Source: JANQMX01 sp965247175 | GTDB taxonomy: Bacteria > Pseudomonadota > Alphaproteobacteria > Kiloniellales > DSM-21159 | Assembly (NCBI GenBank): GCA_965247175.1 | Contig: OZ252006.1 | Location: 4,402,001 to 4,466,000, forward strand | Direction of reading: 5' to 3' | Length of the DNA stretch: 64,000 nucleotides | Part shown: positions 41,633-51,105 of the stretch, piece after piece | Layout of the letters: every line of letters begins with the position of its first letter | Numbering within the stretch: position 1 is the first letter of the stretch | Made by a program: the position numbers and the translations under genes | Notes under the pieces: generated by a model | Seen by the model: the letters and a program-made list of their open reading frames with translations, nothing else | What the model was told of the DNA's origin: nothing | The model's database searches: none

Positions 41633-41932
41633 CTACTTTCGGAGCGCGACGGAAAGAAAGCGGCCGACTTCCTTGTCCAGCACGGCGGTGCGCTGATCGA
41701 TATCCTGCGCCAGAGCCCGTGCGCCTTCGGCCGCCTGGCCAAGAGACGGGTCGCCGTTGTCGCTGAGGCTGCTTTCCGCCGCTTTGAGCAAGGCATCCAG
41801 AGCCGGCAGGGCATTCTGCGCGGTGAAGTCGGACACCAGCCTCTGCGCCTCGGCAAGCTGGGCGCGCGCTTGCTGCGGGTTGGCGCTCGGCAAGTCCTCC
41901 GCGAAGGGGGGGAGATGGACCAGTTCAGCCAT
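41633..41932 (-). CDS. small helical protein, unknown
   Basis: A 99-residue or slightly shorter acidic protein (start ATG 41932, AGAGG before it). After an N-terminal proline-containing segment (LPPFAEDLP) it is predicted almost all helical, with several amphipathic stretches (ARAQLAEAQRLVSDFTAQNALPALD and so on, written here only in part). No family name comes to mind. It is convergent with the ymdB-like gene and followed by an intergenic gap before yebC. It may be cytosolic and bind another helix. Confidence 0.5.
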   Translation of the reverse strand: MAELVHLPPFAEDLPSANPQQARAQLAEAQRLVSDFTAQNALPALDALLKAAESSLSDNGDPSLGQAAEGARALAQDIDQRTAVLDKEVGRFLSVALRK

Positions 41933-42163
41933 AGAACCTCTGCCTTCCGTCACCGGCCCCTGCCGCTTCGGCGGCAAGGACCTTCGGCGGCCATACTGGA
42001 GCGCATTGCTTAAACTCGCCTTAAGCATCTGGTGGGCGCGCCGGGCGCCCGATAGCCCAGTGAGGCGGGGGCTTTGACGACGCGGGCAAGCTTGCTAGAA
42101 GGCGGCACGGCTGGGGTAGACTGTCGACCCGCGCCACATTTGCAGTTGCTCGATGGAGAGGCC

Positions 42164-42913
42164 ATGGCTGGCCATTCACAGTTCAAGAACATCATGTACC
42201 GCAAGGGCGCGCAGGATAAGAAGCGCGCCAAGATCTTCGCGCGCCACTCGCGTGAAATCCTGGTTGCGGCCAAGTCGGGATTGCCCGAGCCGGACAAGAA
42301 TCCGAGGCTGCGTGGCGCCATCGCTGCGGCCCGCGCGGACAATATGCCTAAGGATAACATCGAGCGAGCGATCAAGAAGGCGATCGGCGGCGACGACGAC
42401 ACCAACTATGAAGAAATGCGCTATGAGGGCTACGGCCCCGGCGGGGTCGCTATCATCGTCGAGGCGCTGACCGACAATCGAAACCGTACGGCGGCGGAAG
42501 TGCGAACGGCCTTCTCGAAGCATGGCGGCACGATGGGGGAAACCAACAGCGTCGCCTTCATGTTCGAACGGGTCGGCCGCATCGTCTACCCGCGTGACGT
42601 GGGCTCCGCCGATGAAGTCTTCGAGGCGGCAGTCGAAGCCGGCGCCATGGATGTGGCGTCTGGCGAGGAGGAGCACGAGATCTTTACCTCGCCGGACGAT
42701 TTCTCGGACGCGCGCGACGCCTTGACCAAGCGCTTCGGCGACCCTCAAGCGGCAAGCCTGGATTGGCGACCAAACACGACAACGCCGGTGGATGAGGACG
42801 CTGCCGGCACGCTCATCAAGCTGATGGACGTGCTCGACGATAACGACGACGTCCAACGTGTCGCCGCGAACTTCGAGATCAGCGACGACGTCATGGCCAA
42901 GCTGACGGCTTAA
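42164..42913 (+). CDS. yebC: YebC/PmpR family DNA-binding regulatory protein
   Basis: A 249-residue YebC. The conserved start MAGHSQFKNIMYRKGAQDKKR opens the family (given as MAGHSQFKNI and MYRKGAQDKKR), then ARADNMPKDNIERAI and the YEGYGPGGVA block, with a C-terminal acidic domain. The family binds DNA or ribosomal complexes; recent work links some members to translation at polyproline. The ATG 42164 has GGAGAGG before it; the upstream frame to 42074 is not conserved. ruvC follows, as usual. Confidence 0.95.
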   Translation: MAGHSQFKNIMYRKGAQDKKRAKIFARHSREILVAAKSGLPEPDKNPRLRGAIAAARADNMPKDNIERAIKKAIGGDDDTNYEEMRYEGYGPGGVAIIVEALTDNRNRTAAEVRTAFSKHGGTMGETNSVAFMFERVGRIVYPRDVGSADEVFEAAVEAGAMDVASGEEEHEIFTSPDDFSDARDALTKRFGDPQAASLDWRPNTTTPVDEDAAGTLIKLMDVLDDNDDVQRVAANFEISDDVMAKLTA

Positions 42914-42960
42914 CAGAGCCGCCGTCTTGCGCGCGGGCGCCCTTGGGAGAAACGCGCGGA

Positions 42961-43485
42961 ATGCGCATTGTGGGACTAGACCCCGGGTTGCGAAAGACCG
43001 GCTGGGGTGTGATCGACGCTCGGGACGGGCGGCTCTCCCACGTGGCCAATGGCGTCATTCGATCGAATGCGGAGGGCGATCTGGCGGCCCGCCTCGTTGA
43101 GCTCAAGCAGGGTATCGATCAGGTGATCGCGAGCTACGGCCCGAGCCATGCTGCGGTCGAAGAGACACTGGCCAACAAGAATCCCTCCTCCACTTTGAAG
43201 CTCGGCATGGCCCGCGGCGCGGCGTTGTTGGCCGCGGCACTCGCCGAGCTTCCGGTCACGGAATACCTGCCGATGATCGTCAAGAAGTCCGTGGTCGGCA
43301 CCGGCCATGCCGGCAAGCAGCAGGTGGAGACCATGGTGCGTCATCTGCTGCCGGGTTGCGAGATCGCCTCACCCGATGCCGCCGACGCCCTGGCCGTTGC
43401 CATCTGCCATGCCCATAACTTGGAGACGCGTCTCGGTTGGTCATCCAGCCTGGGTGGCATGGCGGTGGGAGGGCGCCGGAGATGA
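42961..43485 (+). CDS. ruvC: Holliday junction resolvase RuvC
   Basis: A 174-residue RuvC. The four acidic catalytic residues are in place: Asp7 (GLDPG), Glu67 (AVEE), Asp139 and Asp142 (SPDAADALA). It cuts Holliday junctions made by RuvAB during recombination repair. ATG 42961 is the family start; the TTG 18 bases upstream is unlikely. The stop overlaps the ruvA start by four bases (ATGA). Confidence 0.96.
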   Translation: MRIVGLDPGLRKTGWGVIDARDGRLSHVANGVIRSNAEGDLAARLVELKQGIDQVIASYGPSHAAVEETLANKNPSSTLKLGMARGAALLAAALAELPVTEYLPMIVKKSVVGTGHAGKQQVETMVRHLLPGCEIASPDAADALAVAICHAHNLETRLGWSSSLGGMAVGGRRR

Positions 43486-44120
43486 TCGGCAAGCTCTCTG
43501 GTCTTATCGACAGCGTCGGCCAGGACTCCATGATCCTGGATGTCGGAGGTGTCGGTTATCTGGTCTTCGCCTCGGCCCGCACCTTGGACAGGCTGCCGCC
43601 CTCCGGAACGCCTGCGAGCCTCCTAATCGACACGCATGTGCGCGAGGACCACATTCATCTCTACGGCTTCTCGGAGGCGGAAGAGCAGACCTGGTTTCGT
43701 CACCTTTCGTCGGTTCAGGGCGTGGGCGCGCGTATGGCACTGGCCATCCTCTCGGTGCTACCACCGGCCGATCTGGCCCAGGCGATCGCCGCCCAGGACC
43801 GCACGGCGCTGACCCGGGCAAACGGCGTCGGCCCCAAGATCGCCGGGCGCATTGTCTCGGAGCTGAAGGACAAGGCTGTTCATGTGGCGTTAGCCGCCGG
43901 CAACGCGGCGGCCCGCCCAATACAGCCGGCGCCATCGGGAAGCGCGGCGACGGCTGATGCGGCACCGGCCCTGGCAGAAGATGCCGTTTCGGCCCTGGTC
44001 AATCTCGGCTACGGGCGCAGCGAGGCTTTCTCGGTCGTCTCCAAGGTGCTGCGTGCGGGCGAAGACGCGCCGCCACTGGAGAGTTTGATCCGCGATAGCC
44101 TGCGGGAGTTGGCCTCGTGA
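43482..44120 (+). CDS. ruvA: Holliday junction branch migration protein RuvA
   Basis: A 212-residue RuvA: OB-fold domain I (about 1-62), helix-hairpin-helix domain II (GVGARMALAIL and GVGPKIAGRIVSELKDK), flexible Ala/Pro linker, and domain III (about 160-212, DAVSALVNLGYGRSEA) which binds RuvB. It holds the four-way junction and loads RuvB rings. It begins inside the ruvC stop and overlaps ruvB by four bases. Confidence 0.96.
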   Translation: MIGKLSGLIDSVGQDSMILDVGGVGYLVFASARTLDRLPPSGTPASLLIDTHVREDHIHLYGFSEAEEQTWFRHLSSVQGVGARMALAILSVLPPADLAQAIAAQDRTALTRANGVGPKIAGRIVSELKDKAVHVALAAGNAAARPIQPAPSGSAATADAAPALAEDAVSALVNLGYGRSEAFSVVSKVLRAGEDAPPLESLIRDSLRELAS

Positions 44121-45196
44121 TCGATGGCGCCGGCGAAGAGCGCTTGGTCGATCCGGCAGCGCAGGAGCCTGAAGCTGAAACCTCCCTCCGGCCGCAGCAA
44201 CTGTCGGACTTCGTCGGTCAGGCGCAGCTGCGTGCCAACCTGAAGGTCTTTATCGAAGCGGCGCGGGCCCGGCAGGAGCATCTCGACCACGTCCTGTTCC
44301 ATGGGCCGCCCGGCCTCGGCAAGACCACCCTGGCCCAGATTGTCGCCCGTGAGCTTGGCGTCGGCTTCCGCGCAACCTCGGGACCTGTGATCGCCCGGGC
44401 CGGAGACCTGGCCGCGATTCTCACCAATCTGCAGCCGCGCGACGTGCTCTTCATCGACGAGATCCACCGCCTCAACCCGGCTGTCGAGGAGATCCTCTAT
44501 CCGGCGATGGAGGATTTCGAGCTCGACATCATTATCGGCGAGGGGCCGGCGGCCCGTTCTGTGCGCATCGATCTGCCGCCCTTTACTTTGATCGGCGCCA
44601 CCACCCGCAGCGGGCTGATTACCCGGCCGCTTCGCGAGCGCTTCGGCATTCCCTTGCGGCTCAATTTCTATACCCATGACGAGTTGGCGTCGATCGTGCG
44701 CCGGGGTGCGACTGTTTTGGGCTTTAGCCTAAGCGACGAAGGTGCCACCGAGATTGCGAGGCGCAGCCGCGGAACGCCGCGTGTTGCCGGGCGCCTGCTG
44801 CGCCGCGTTCGGGACTTCTCGGCGGTGGAGGGACAAGAGCTGGTGGATGCAGCTAGCGCTGATCGCGCTCTCTTGCGCTTGGAGGTCGATCACCTTGGCA
44901 TGGATGCCATGGATCGGCGCTATCTGCTCTGCATCGCTGAGCATTACGGCGGTGGTCCAGTCGGCGCGGAAACCATTGCCGCAGCACTCTCCGAGCAGAG
45001 GGACGTGATCGAGGAGGTGATCGAGCCCTATCTGCTGCAGCAGGGGCTCATCCAACGCACCCCGCGCGGCCGCATGCTGACGGTTGGTGCCTTCCGCCAC
45101 ATTGGCTTGGAGCCGCCGCCGGCCGGCCCAGGCCAGCTCGACCTGCTCGGACCGGACGCTGTAGGGGAAGATGATCCCGGGCCCTCGACCGCATGA
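44117..45196 (+). CDS. ruvB: Holliday junction branch migration ATPase RuvB
   Basis: A 359-residue AAA+ motor. RPQQLSDFVGQ (25-35), Walker A GPPGLGKT (63-70), Walker B LFIDEIHRL, sensor 1 IGATTRSGL and the arginine finger context PLRERFG are all present, as is the C-terminal winged-helix domain. The start is GTG 44117 coupled to the ruvA stop. A roughly 20-residue tail past the usual end adds no domain. It is followed by ybgC with a four-base overlap. Confidence 0.97.
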   Translation: MIDGAGEERLVDPAAQEPEAETSLRPQQLSDFVGQAQLRANLKVFIEAARARQEHLDHVLFHGPPGLGKTTLAQIVARELGVGFRATSGPVIARAGDLAAILTNLQPRDVLFIDEIHRLNPAVEEILYPAMEDFELDIIIGEGPAARSVRIDLPPFTLIGATTRSGLITRPLRERFGIPLRLNFYTHDELASIVRRGATVLGFSLSDEGATEIARRSRGTPRVAGRLLRRVRDFSAVEGQELVDAASADRALLRLEVDHLGMDAMDRRYLLCIAEHYGGGPVGAETIAAALSEQRDVIEEVIEPYLLQQGLIQRTPRGRMLTVGAFRHIGLEPPPAGPGQLDLLGPDAVGEDDPGPSTA

Positions 45197-45672
45197 CGTC
45201 AGACGGTGACCCCCAACGCCTTGGCAAAGACGGGTCGGGTTGGCTGGACGGCGACAACCATATCTTACCGGTTCGCGTCTATTATGAGGACAGCGATGCC
45301 GCCGGCATCGTCTACCACGCCAACTACATCAAATTCGCTGAAAGGGCGCGTAGCGAACTCTGCCGGTTGCTGGGAATCGATCAAAGAGCTATGCGGGAGG
45401 AACGTGGCGTCGTTTTTGCCGTTCGCGAGCTGGTGGCCGACTATCGTGCGCCTGCACGGCTCGACGATTTGCTCCAGGTGCGATCGCAGTTCACGGCTCT
45501 TTCCGGCGCCAGTTTGTGGGCTCGCCAGTTAGTCGAACGTGAGGGAAGTATGCTTGTCGGTCTCGACGTCAAATTGGTGTGTCTGCGGACCGCCGATGGC
45601 CGTCCCACACGTCTTCCCCCCGACGTTAGAGCGATATTCGCATCTATTACACAGAATCGCCGAAATTCATAG
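45193..45672 (+). CDS. ybgC: tol-pal system-associated acyl-CoA thioesterase YbgC
   Basis: A 159-residue hotdog thioesterase. YYEDSDAAGIVYHANY near 31-46 carries the catalytic Asp, and FAERAR follows. It hydrolyses short acyl-CoA or acyl-ACP near the inner membrane. Overlapping ruvB and standing before tolQ, it starts the Tol-Pal run, as in most Gram-negative bacteria. A polar 25-residue lead precedes the family core. Confidence 0.93.
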   Translation: MTSDGDPQRLGKDGSGWLDGDNHILPVRVYYEDSDAAGIVYHANYIKFAERARSELCRLLGIDQRAMREERGVVFAVRELVADYRAPARLDDLLQVRSQFTALSGASLWARQLVEREGSMLVGLDVKLVCLRTADGRPTRLPPDVRAIFASITQNRRNS

Positions 45673-45686
45673 CCAGGAGAGAGAGT

Positions 45687-46439
45687 ATGGAGACGACGGC
45701 TGTTGAAGGAGCGGCGCTAGGAGCCGCGGCGGCGCATGATTTGTCTGTCTGGGGACTCTTTCTTCAGGCCGACATTGTCGTCAAAGCCGTCATGGTGATG
45801 CTGGTGCTTGCGTCCTTTTGGACCTGGGCAATTATTTTCGAGAAGGCCATCCGGCTGCGCCGGCTGCGGCGCAGTGCCGACCAGTTCGAAGAAGGCTTCT
45901 GGTCGGGCGGCTCGCTCGATCAACTCTATGAGAAGCTCGACAATGCACCACCCGACCCGATGTCGGTGGTTTTCGTCACCGCCATGCGTGAATGGCGGCG
46001 CTTTGCCGCCCGCGGGGGTGGCGGTGGCGGCAGTGCGGGTGCGGCCGGCGGTGATCCGGCGGCCCGGCAAAGCGTGCGCGACCGTATCGAGCGCGTTATG
46101 GACATTGCTGTGGGGCGGGAGATGGACCGCTTGGAGCGGCACATGACCTTCCTGGCGTCGGTCGGCTCGGCGGCCCCCTTTATCGGCCTTTTCGGGACTG
46201 TCTGGGGTATCATGAATGCTTTCACCTCGATTGCGGCAGAGGCGAACACGAGCTTGACCGTGGTGGCGCCGGGCATTGCCGAAGCGCTCTTCGCGACGGC
46301 TTTGGGTTTGGTGGCAGCCATCCCGGCGACAATCGGCTTCAACAAGCTCAATCACGAGCTTTCCCGCTACGGCACGCGCCTGGATAGTTTCGCCGGTGAA
46401 TTTGGAGCCATCCTGTCGCGCCAGCTCGAGGAGCGCTGA
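45687..46439 (+). CDS. tolQ: Tol-Pal system proton channel subunit TolQ
   Basis: A 250-residue inner-membrane protein with three helices (about 25-48, 150-172 and 190-212). The family blocks FLASVGSAAPFIGLFGTVWG and EALFATALGLVAAIPA (each cut to 20 or fewer) mark it. A Gly-rich insert, GGGGGGSAGAAGG, lies in the large cytosolic loop near 111-123. With TolR it uses the proton gradient to drive TolA during division. AGGAGAGAG lies before the ATG. Confidence 0.96.
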   Translation: METTAVEGAALGAAAAHDLSVWGLFLQADIVVKAVMVMLVLASFWTWAIIFEKAIRLRRLRRSADQFEEGFWSGGSLDQLYEKLDNAPPDPMSVVFVTAMREWRRFAARGGGGGGSAGAAGGDPAARQSVRDRIERVMDIAVGREMDRLERHMTFLASVGSAAPFIGLFGTVWGIMNAFTSIAAEANTSLTVVAPGIAEALFATALGLVAAIPATIGFNKLNHELSRYGTRLDSFAGEFGAILSRQLEER

Positions 46440-46442
46440 GCC

Positions 46443-46898
46443 ATGGCCGGGGGCATGATGGAAACGCGGCGCAACCGTCGCGGCCACCGAAGCCGGTGGC
46501 GTCCCATGGCGGAAATCAACGTGACGCCTTTCGTGGATGTCATGCTCGTGTTGTTGATCGTCTTCATGGTGACGGCGCCGCTGTTGACCGTCGGCGTGCC
46601 GATCGACCTGCCCCAAACGGAGGCTCAGAACATCTCGGAGCCAGTCGAGCCGTTGGTCATCTCCGTCAATCGGGAAGGTCAGATCTTCATTCAGGAGACG
46701 GAGGTCTCCCTCGATGCCCTGGTGCCCAGGCTGATCGCTATCACTGATTCTAATCCCGAGGCGCGCATATACGTGCGCGGTGACCGCAGCATCGCCTATG
46801 GCTGGGTCATGCAAGTGATGGGGCGCGTGAACAGCGCCGGTTTTCGCCGCGTCGCGCTGATTGCGGAGCTGCCGCGCCCCGAAACGGCCTTGCAGTAG
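46443..46898 (+). CDS. tolR: Tol-Pal system protein TolR
   Basis: A 151-residue protein with one N-terminal membrane helix (about 30-50) preceded by INVTPFVDVMLVLL. Asp36 there is the proton-carrying residue of the ExbD/TolR family. The periplasmic C-terminal domain has the usual LPRPETALQ-type end. It begins three bases after tolQ, so translation is linked. Confidence 0.96.
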   Translation: MAGGMMETRRNRRGHRSRWRPMAEINVTPFVDVMLVLLIVFMVTAPLLTVGVPIDLPQTEAQNISEPVEPLVISVNREGQIFIQETEVSLDALVPRLIAITDSNPEARIYVRGDRSIAYGWVMQVMGRVNSAGFRRVALIAELPRPETALQ

Positions 46899-46925
46899 GC
46901 TTCGGCGAGGAAGGCGAAAACGGGC

Positions 46926-48062
46926 GTGAACCCTGTCGATACCATTCTTCCGATGCGAACCGGCTACGTTTGTTCTTTCGCTTTGCACGCCTGCGTGCTC
47001 GCCGTTGCCGTCTACGGATTGCCGCTCTATTCGCGTGAGTACATGGTTCAGTCTGCCGTCCCTGTCGATTTGGTCATGTTCGACGATGTGAAGGAAGCCG
47101 ACTTGGCATCCTTGCCGGAGATCAGCGACCTGACGCCTCAGGACCGGCTGGTGCAGGCCGACGAGATTGCGCCGCAGGTCGTGCGTCCGAACGATCTGGC
47201 CGAGGAAGTCGAAGACCAGGCTGCCACCGAGCTCGATAGCGTCGAGCAGGCGGAGCCACCGGACAGCCCGCCGCCGGACTCGGCTGTTGCGCCCGACATC
47301 TCGACTCTGCCGGCACTGGACGACCTTGCGGCCGCTGAGACGCCTTTGACGCAAGAGGCGCAGGAAGCCGAAGCCGCGCCTCTCAAGGCGGCGGACGATC
47401 CGGCGCCGCCGCCGCTTCCGGTGTCCAGGCCCGAGGCGCTGCAACTTGCTGAACTGGTTGAACCTGAACCAGAGCCCGAGCCGGAGAGCGCAACGCCTGC
47501 GGTGACGGAACTGACCGAAGCGGTCGCTGAGGAGCCGGAGACGGAGACGACTCAGCAGCTTGCGGCTTTGGCGCCGCCGATGCCGCAGCGCCGGCCAGAG
47601 TTGCCGCAACGGGCTGAGAGGAAAGAGCCGGAGAGCCAGAACTCCAACCGGCTCGCTTCAATCCTGCGCAATGTACAGAAAAACCTACAGCAGCCTCAGG
47701 CGCAGGCGGCCACGAGCGCGGCGCAGCCGGCGGCGGTGCGCCAGGGCGATGAGGCGTCCAGCAGCCGCTTGGCGGGCCAGGTGCGGCGGCAGGTGCAACC
47801 CTGTTGGAGCTTCGATGCAGGGGCGCGGGATCCGGCCTCGCTGATTGTCGAGATGCGGGTTTTCCTCAATCCCGACGGCAGCTTGAGCGGCCAGCCGGAG
47901 GTTCTCGATCGGCAGCGCTATCTCTCCGATCCGTTCTTCCGCAGCGCGGCCGAGCGTGCCCAACGTGCCGTTCTCGACTGTCAGCCGTTCAACTTGCCTA
48001 GAGAGTCGCATTCCCTCTGGAGCAGTCTTCTCATTCGTTTCAATCCCGCGGAGGCATTTTGA
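46926..48062 (+). CDS. tolA: TolA, periplasm-spanning energy transducer
   Basis: A 378-residue protein. An N-terminal membrane helix (about 12-32) is followed by a long Pro/Glu/Ala-rich domain II (about 60-275) that is disordered-looking rather than a long helix as in E. coli. A C-terminal TonB-like domain (about 285-375) carries Cys in PCWSF and LDCQPF, which can form the usual disulfide. It links TolQR to Pal and TolB. The start is GTG 46926; ATG 46953 (MRTGYVCSF) is an alternative that starts like relatives. Confidence 0.88.
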   Translation: MNPVDTILPMRTGYVCSFALHACVLAVAVYGLPLYSREYMVQSAVPVDLVMFDDVKEADLASLPEISDLTPQDRLVQADEIAPQVVRPNDLAEEVEDQAATELDSVEQAEPPDSPPPDSAVAPDISTLPALDDLAAAETPLTQEAQEAEAAPLKAADDPAPPPLPVSRPEALQLAELVEPEPEPEPESATPAVTELTEAVAEEPETETTQQLAALAPPMPQRRPELPQRAERKEPESQNSNRLASILRNVQKNLQQPQAQAATSAAQPAAVRQGDEASSSRLAGQVRRQVQPCWSFDAGARDPASLIVEMRVFLNPDGSLSGQPEVLDRQRYLSDPFFRSAAERAQRAVLDCQPFNLPRESHSLWSSLLIRFNPAEAF

Positions 48063-48064
48063 CG

Positions 48065-49387
48065 ATGCGCCCTTTGCGAGCGATTTTTCCAATCGCCCTT
48101 CTTCTTGTTTTCACTGCTGCGCCGAGCCGGGCGGAGCTTTTCGTCGACGTGACGGGCCCCAATTTCGAGCCCTTGCCCATCGCGATCACCGATTTCTATG
48201 GGAACGACGAAGGCGCCGCGCAGATCGGACGGGACGTGAGTCAGGTCATCGCCGCCAACTTGGAGCGTAGCGGCCTGTTCAAGCCGATTGATTCGCGTGC
48301 CTTTATTCAAGACATCGACAGCTTGCGGGCCGGCCCACGCTTCGGCGACTGGCGCGTCATCAACAGCGATGCCCTGGTCAGTGGTGCTGTCGAGCTGCAG
48401 TCGGACGGTCGGCTGCGAGTCGAGTTCCGCCTCTGGGACGTGCTCGCTGAGCAGCAGATGACCGGGCTCGCCTACGTCAGCACGCCGGCGAACTGGCGGC
48501 GGGTCGCGCACATCGTCTCCGATGCCATCTACAAGCGCCTGACCGGCGAAGAAGGCTATTTCGACACGCGTATCGTCTACATTGCCGAGAGCGGGCCGCA
48601 GAACCGGCGGGTGAAGCGCCTGGCGATCATGGATCAAGATGGTGACAACCACAGCTACTTGACCGACGGCTCGACTTTGATGCTGACGCCGCGCTTCTCA
48701 CCGACGTCGCAGGAGATTACCTACCTCGCCTACGTCAACGATCAGCCGCGCGTCTATCTGCTGAACCTCGATACCGGTCAGCAGGAGTTGGTCGGCAACT
48801 TCCCCGGCATGACCTTCGCGCCGCGCTTCTCGCCGGACGGCAACAAGATCATCATGTCGATGGCTGAGGGCGGCAACTCTGACATCTACACCATGGACTT
48901 GCGCACCCGGCAGGTCGTGCGCTTGACCAACGATCCGGGGATCGACACCTCGGCCTCCTACGCCCCTGACGGCCGGCAGATCGTCTTCAACTCCGACCGC
49001 GGCGGGCAACAACAGCTTTATGTGATGAATGCCGACGGGACTAACGTGCGGCGGATCAGCTTTGGCGAGGGGCGCTATGCCACACCGGTGTGGTCACCGC
49101 GCGGAGACCTCATTGCCTTTACGCGAATCCATCAAGGCACCTTTTATATCGGGGTAATGAAACCCGATGGCAGCGGCGAGCGAATGCTCTCGAGCGGTTT
49201 CCTGGTGGAAAGCCCGACCTGGGCCCCGAATGGGCGGGTCTTGTCTTTCTTCCGGCAGGAGCCTTCCGACTCGCAGGGTCGCGTGCGCAGCCGCCTCTAC
49301 ACGATCGACCTGACCGGCTTCAACGAGCGGGAGGTGACGACGCCCATCGAGGCATCGGATCCCGCCTGGTCTCCCTTGATTCCCTAA
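48065..49387 (+). CDS. tolB: TolB, periplasmic beta-propeller of Tol-Pal
   Basis: A 440-residue exported protein. Signal peptide to about residue 25 (PSRAEL cleavage), N-terminal alpha/beta domain (about 30-160), then a six-bladed propeller with repeated SPDG/PDGN-type turns (FSPDGNKI, YAPDGRQI, WSPRGDLI, WAPNGRVL). It binds Pal and TolA. ATG 48065 lies ten bases after GGAGG; a TTG two codons earlier overlaps the tolA stop. Confidence 0.95.
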   Translation: MRPLRAIFPIALLLVFTAAPSRAELFVDVTGPNFEPLPIAITDFYGNDEGAAQIGRDVSQVIAANLERSGLFKPIDSRAFIQDIDSLRAGPRFGDWRVINSDALVSGAVELQSDGRLRVEFRLWDVLAEQQMTGLAYVSTPANWRRVAHIVSDAIYKRLTGEEGYFDTRIVYIAESGPQNRRVKRLAIMDQDGDNHSYLTDGSTLMLTPRFSPTSQEITYLAYVNDQPRVYLLNLDTGQQELVGNFPGMTFAPRFSPDGNKIIMSMAEGGNSDIYTMDLRTRQVVRLTNDPGIDTSASYAPDGRQIVFNSDRGGQQQLYVMNADGTNVRRISFGEGRYATPVWSPRGDLIAFTRIHQGTFYIGVMKPDGSGERMLSSGFLVESPTWAPNGRVLSFFRQEPSDSQGRVRSRLYTIDLTGFNEREVTTPIEASDPAWSPLIP

Positions 49388-49558
49388 CGGAGCGATCTCT
49401 ATAGTCCGCGCGCATGCGAGGCATTCACCATACTCGAGAAAGCAGCAAAATCGGCCAAATGCCCCTATTAACGCTGCGTGAACGCCAGTTGCCGTATGCC
49501 GGGGAATGCCGCATTGGAGCACCCACCGTCCCCACTGTCTGATCAAAGGATCTTACCC

Positions 49559-50065
49559 ATGCGCTTAACCCTCCTGTCGCTTGCCCTCAGTGCCCTGGTC
49601 GTGGCTGGTTGTGAAACGACGCCCGATAGCACAGCGGACCAGGACGGCGCTCAGTCCTCTCAGCAGCAGGTCACTTCGGCCCCCCAACAGGGCGTCCAGG
49701 CCATCCCGGGTTCCCAGGAAGATCTGGACATCTTGGTCGGGCCGCGGGTGTTCTTTGACTTCGACTCCTCGGCGCTGCGCAGCGATGCTCAAGCGACGGC
49801 TCAGAACTTGGCTGCTTGGCTCCAGGCCAATCCCAGCAAGCGGCTCCGCATCGAAGGGAATACCGACGAGCGCGGTACGCGCGAGTACAACCTGGCGCTT
49901 GGCGATCGCCGAGCCGAGGCGGTCCGCAGCTACCTCATCTCTCTCGGCGTCAGCGGCAATCGCCTGACGACGATCAGCTACGGCAAGGAGCGGCCGATCA
50001 GGCTCGGCTCGACCCCGGAAGCCTGGGCGATGAACCGAAACGCTACCTTTGTTGTGCTGAACTGA
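49559..50065 (+). CDS. pal: peptidoglycan-associated lipoprotein Pal
   Basis: A 168-residue lipoprotein. The lipobox VVAGC puts the lipid on Cys18. A polar linker follows, then the OmpA domain (about 60-168; FFDFDSSAL, the GNTDERGTREYNLALGDRRA block split here as GNTDERGT and REYNLALGDRRA). It anchors the outer membrane to peptidoglycan and is the target of TolA/TolB. AAGGATC precedes ATG 49559. The gap 49388-49558 after tolB shows no clear feature. Confidence 0.96.
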   Translation: MRLTLLSLALSALVVAGCETTPDSTADQDGAQSSQQQVTSAPQQGVQAIPGSQEDLDILVGPRVFFDFDSSALRSDAQATAQNLAAWLQANPSKRLRIEGNTDERGTREYNLALGDRRAEAVRSYLISLGVSGNRLTTISYGKERPIRLGSTPEAWAMNRNATFVVLN

Positions 50066-50168
50066 GGTCCCTCCCTCCGGCGTTGAGCCGCCGAGGCTTA
50101 GTTCTGCCTCATTGGGGGTCCAACATAAGCGGGTCGGGGTTGGGGCACCTGCTTTTGGAGTGATCGCC

Positions 50169-51086
50169 ATGCCGACAATCAACCACGGGCCCTGGGCGGC
50201 CAAATCCGTGGTCCTTCTGGGTCTGTCTGCTGCTTTGATCATGGCCGGCTTAACCGCCGGCCATGCCTCGGCAGATGGCGCTGGCCCCGCCGCGGAGCTG
50301 CAGCAGCTCAAGGCAGATCGCGACGTGCTGGCGGCAGACGCCGACCGCCTTTCTTTCGCACTGCAGGATTTGAGGCAGCTGGCCCAGGCCAGTACTGACA
50401 GTGGCGGGATTGCTCCGACCCAAGCGGCACGCTTTGAGTTGCGGATGAACGCCTTGGAAGAGGCGCTGCGCAAGACGACGGGGCAGGTTGAGCGGTTCGA
50501 TTTCCGGCTTCAGCAGCTTGAGAATCGCATGGGGAGCATGGACGAGCGGCTGCTCGCTGTGGAGCGCAGCCAGCTCGAGATGCAGAGTGGCACGGCGGCC
50601 GATGCGGCCGCAGACAGCGGTGCCGCCGCATCGGAGGGAGAGCAGCAGGCTCTCGCCGACCCGTCGCAAGATGCGGGGTCTTCGATCGCCTTGCCCAATG
50701 GCTCTCCCGAAGAGCAGTACGAGTTTGCCTTCGGTCTTTTGCGCCAAGCGAAGTACGCCGATGCGCAATCGGCTCTCGAGCAGTTCCTGCAGGGCAACGG
50801 CCAACACAGCCTGGCCGGCAATGCCAAGTACTGGCTGGGCGAAACCTTCTACGTTCGCGGTGACTACCAGTCCTCCGCGCTCATCTTCGCCGAGGCCTAC
50901 CGAGAGTATCCCGATAGCCAGAAGGCGCCCGACAACCTGCTGAAGCTTGGGATGTCCCTGGCCAATCTGGGCGATGTCGAGAACGCCTGCGGGACGCTCT
51001 CCGAGTTGCTGCGTATCTATCCTCGCGCCGCGAGCTCCATCCGCGGCCGCGCTGAGCGCGAGATGCAGCGTATGGAGTGTCCCTGA
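50169..51086 (+). CDS. cpoB: Tol-Pal system protein CpoB/YbgF
   Basis: A 305-residue periplasmic protein. Signal peptide to about residue 36 (GHASA), then an N-terminal coiled coil (about 38-140) that makes it a trimer. A Ala/Ser/Glu linker follows, then TPR repeats (about 175-300; QYEFAFGLLRQAKYADAQ and LAGNAKYWLGETFYVRGDYQ). It ties Tol-Pal to peptidoglycan synthesis during division. GGAG lies 8 bases before ATG 50169. tilS follows. Confidence 0.9.
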   Translation: MPTINHGPWAAKSVVLLGLSAALIMAGLTAGHASADGAGPAAELQQLKADRDVLAADADRLSFALQDLRQLAQASTDSGGIAPTQAARFELRMNALEEALRKTTGQVERFDFRLQQLENRMGSMDERLLAVERSQLEMQSGTAADAAADSGAAASEGEQQALADPSQDAGSSIALPNGSPEEQYEFAFGLLRQAKYADAQSALEQFLQGNGQHSLAGNAKYWLGETFYVRGDYQSSALIFAEAYREYPDSQKAPDNLLKLGMSLANLGDVENACGTLSELLRIYPRAASSIRGRAEREMQRMECP

Positions 51087-51105
51087 GGGGCATCGTAGGT
51101 CGGCC

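Noticed and set aside
45717..47609. A 630-codon minus-strand open frame across tolQ, tolR and tolA
   Set aside because: It is antisense to three well-recognised genes and its product is Arg/His-rich low complexity, as expected for a GC-rich shadow.
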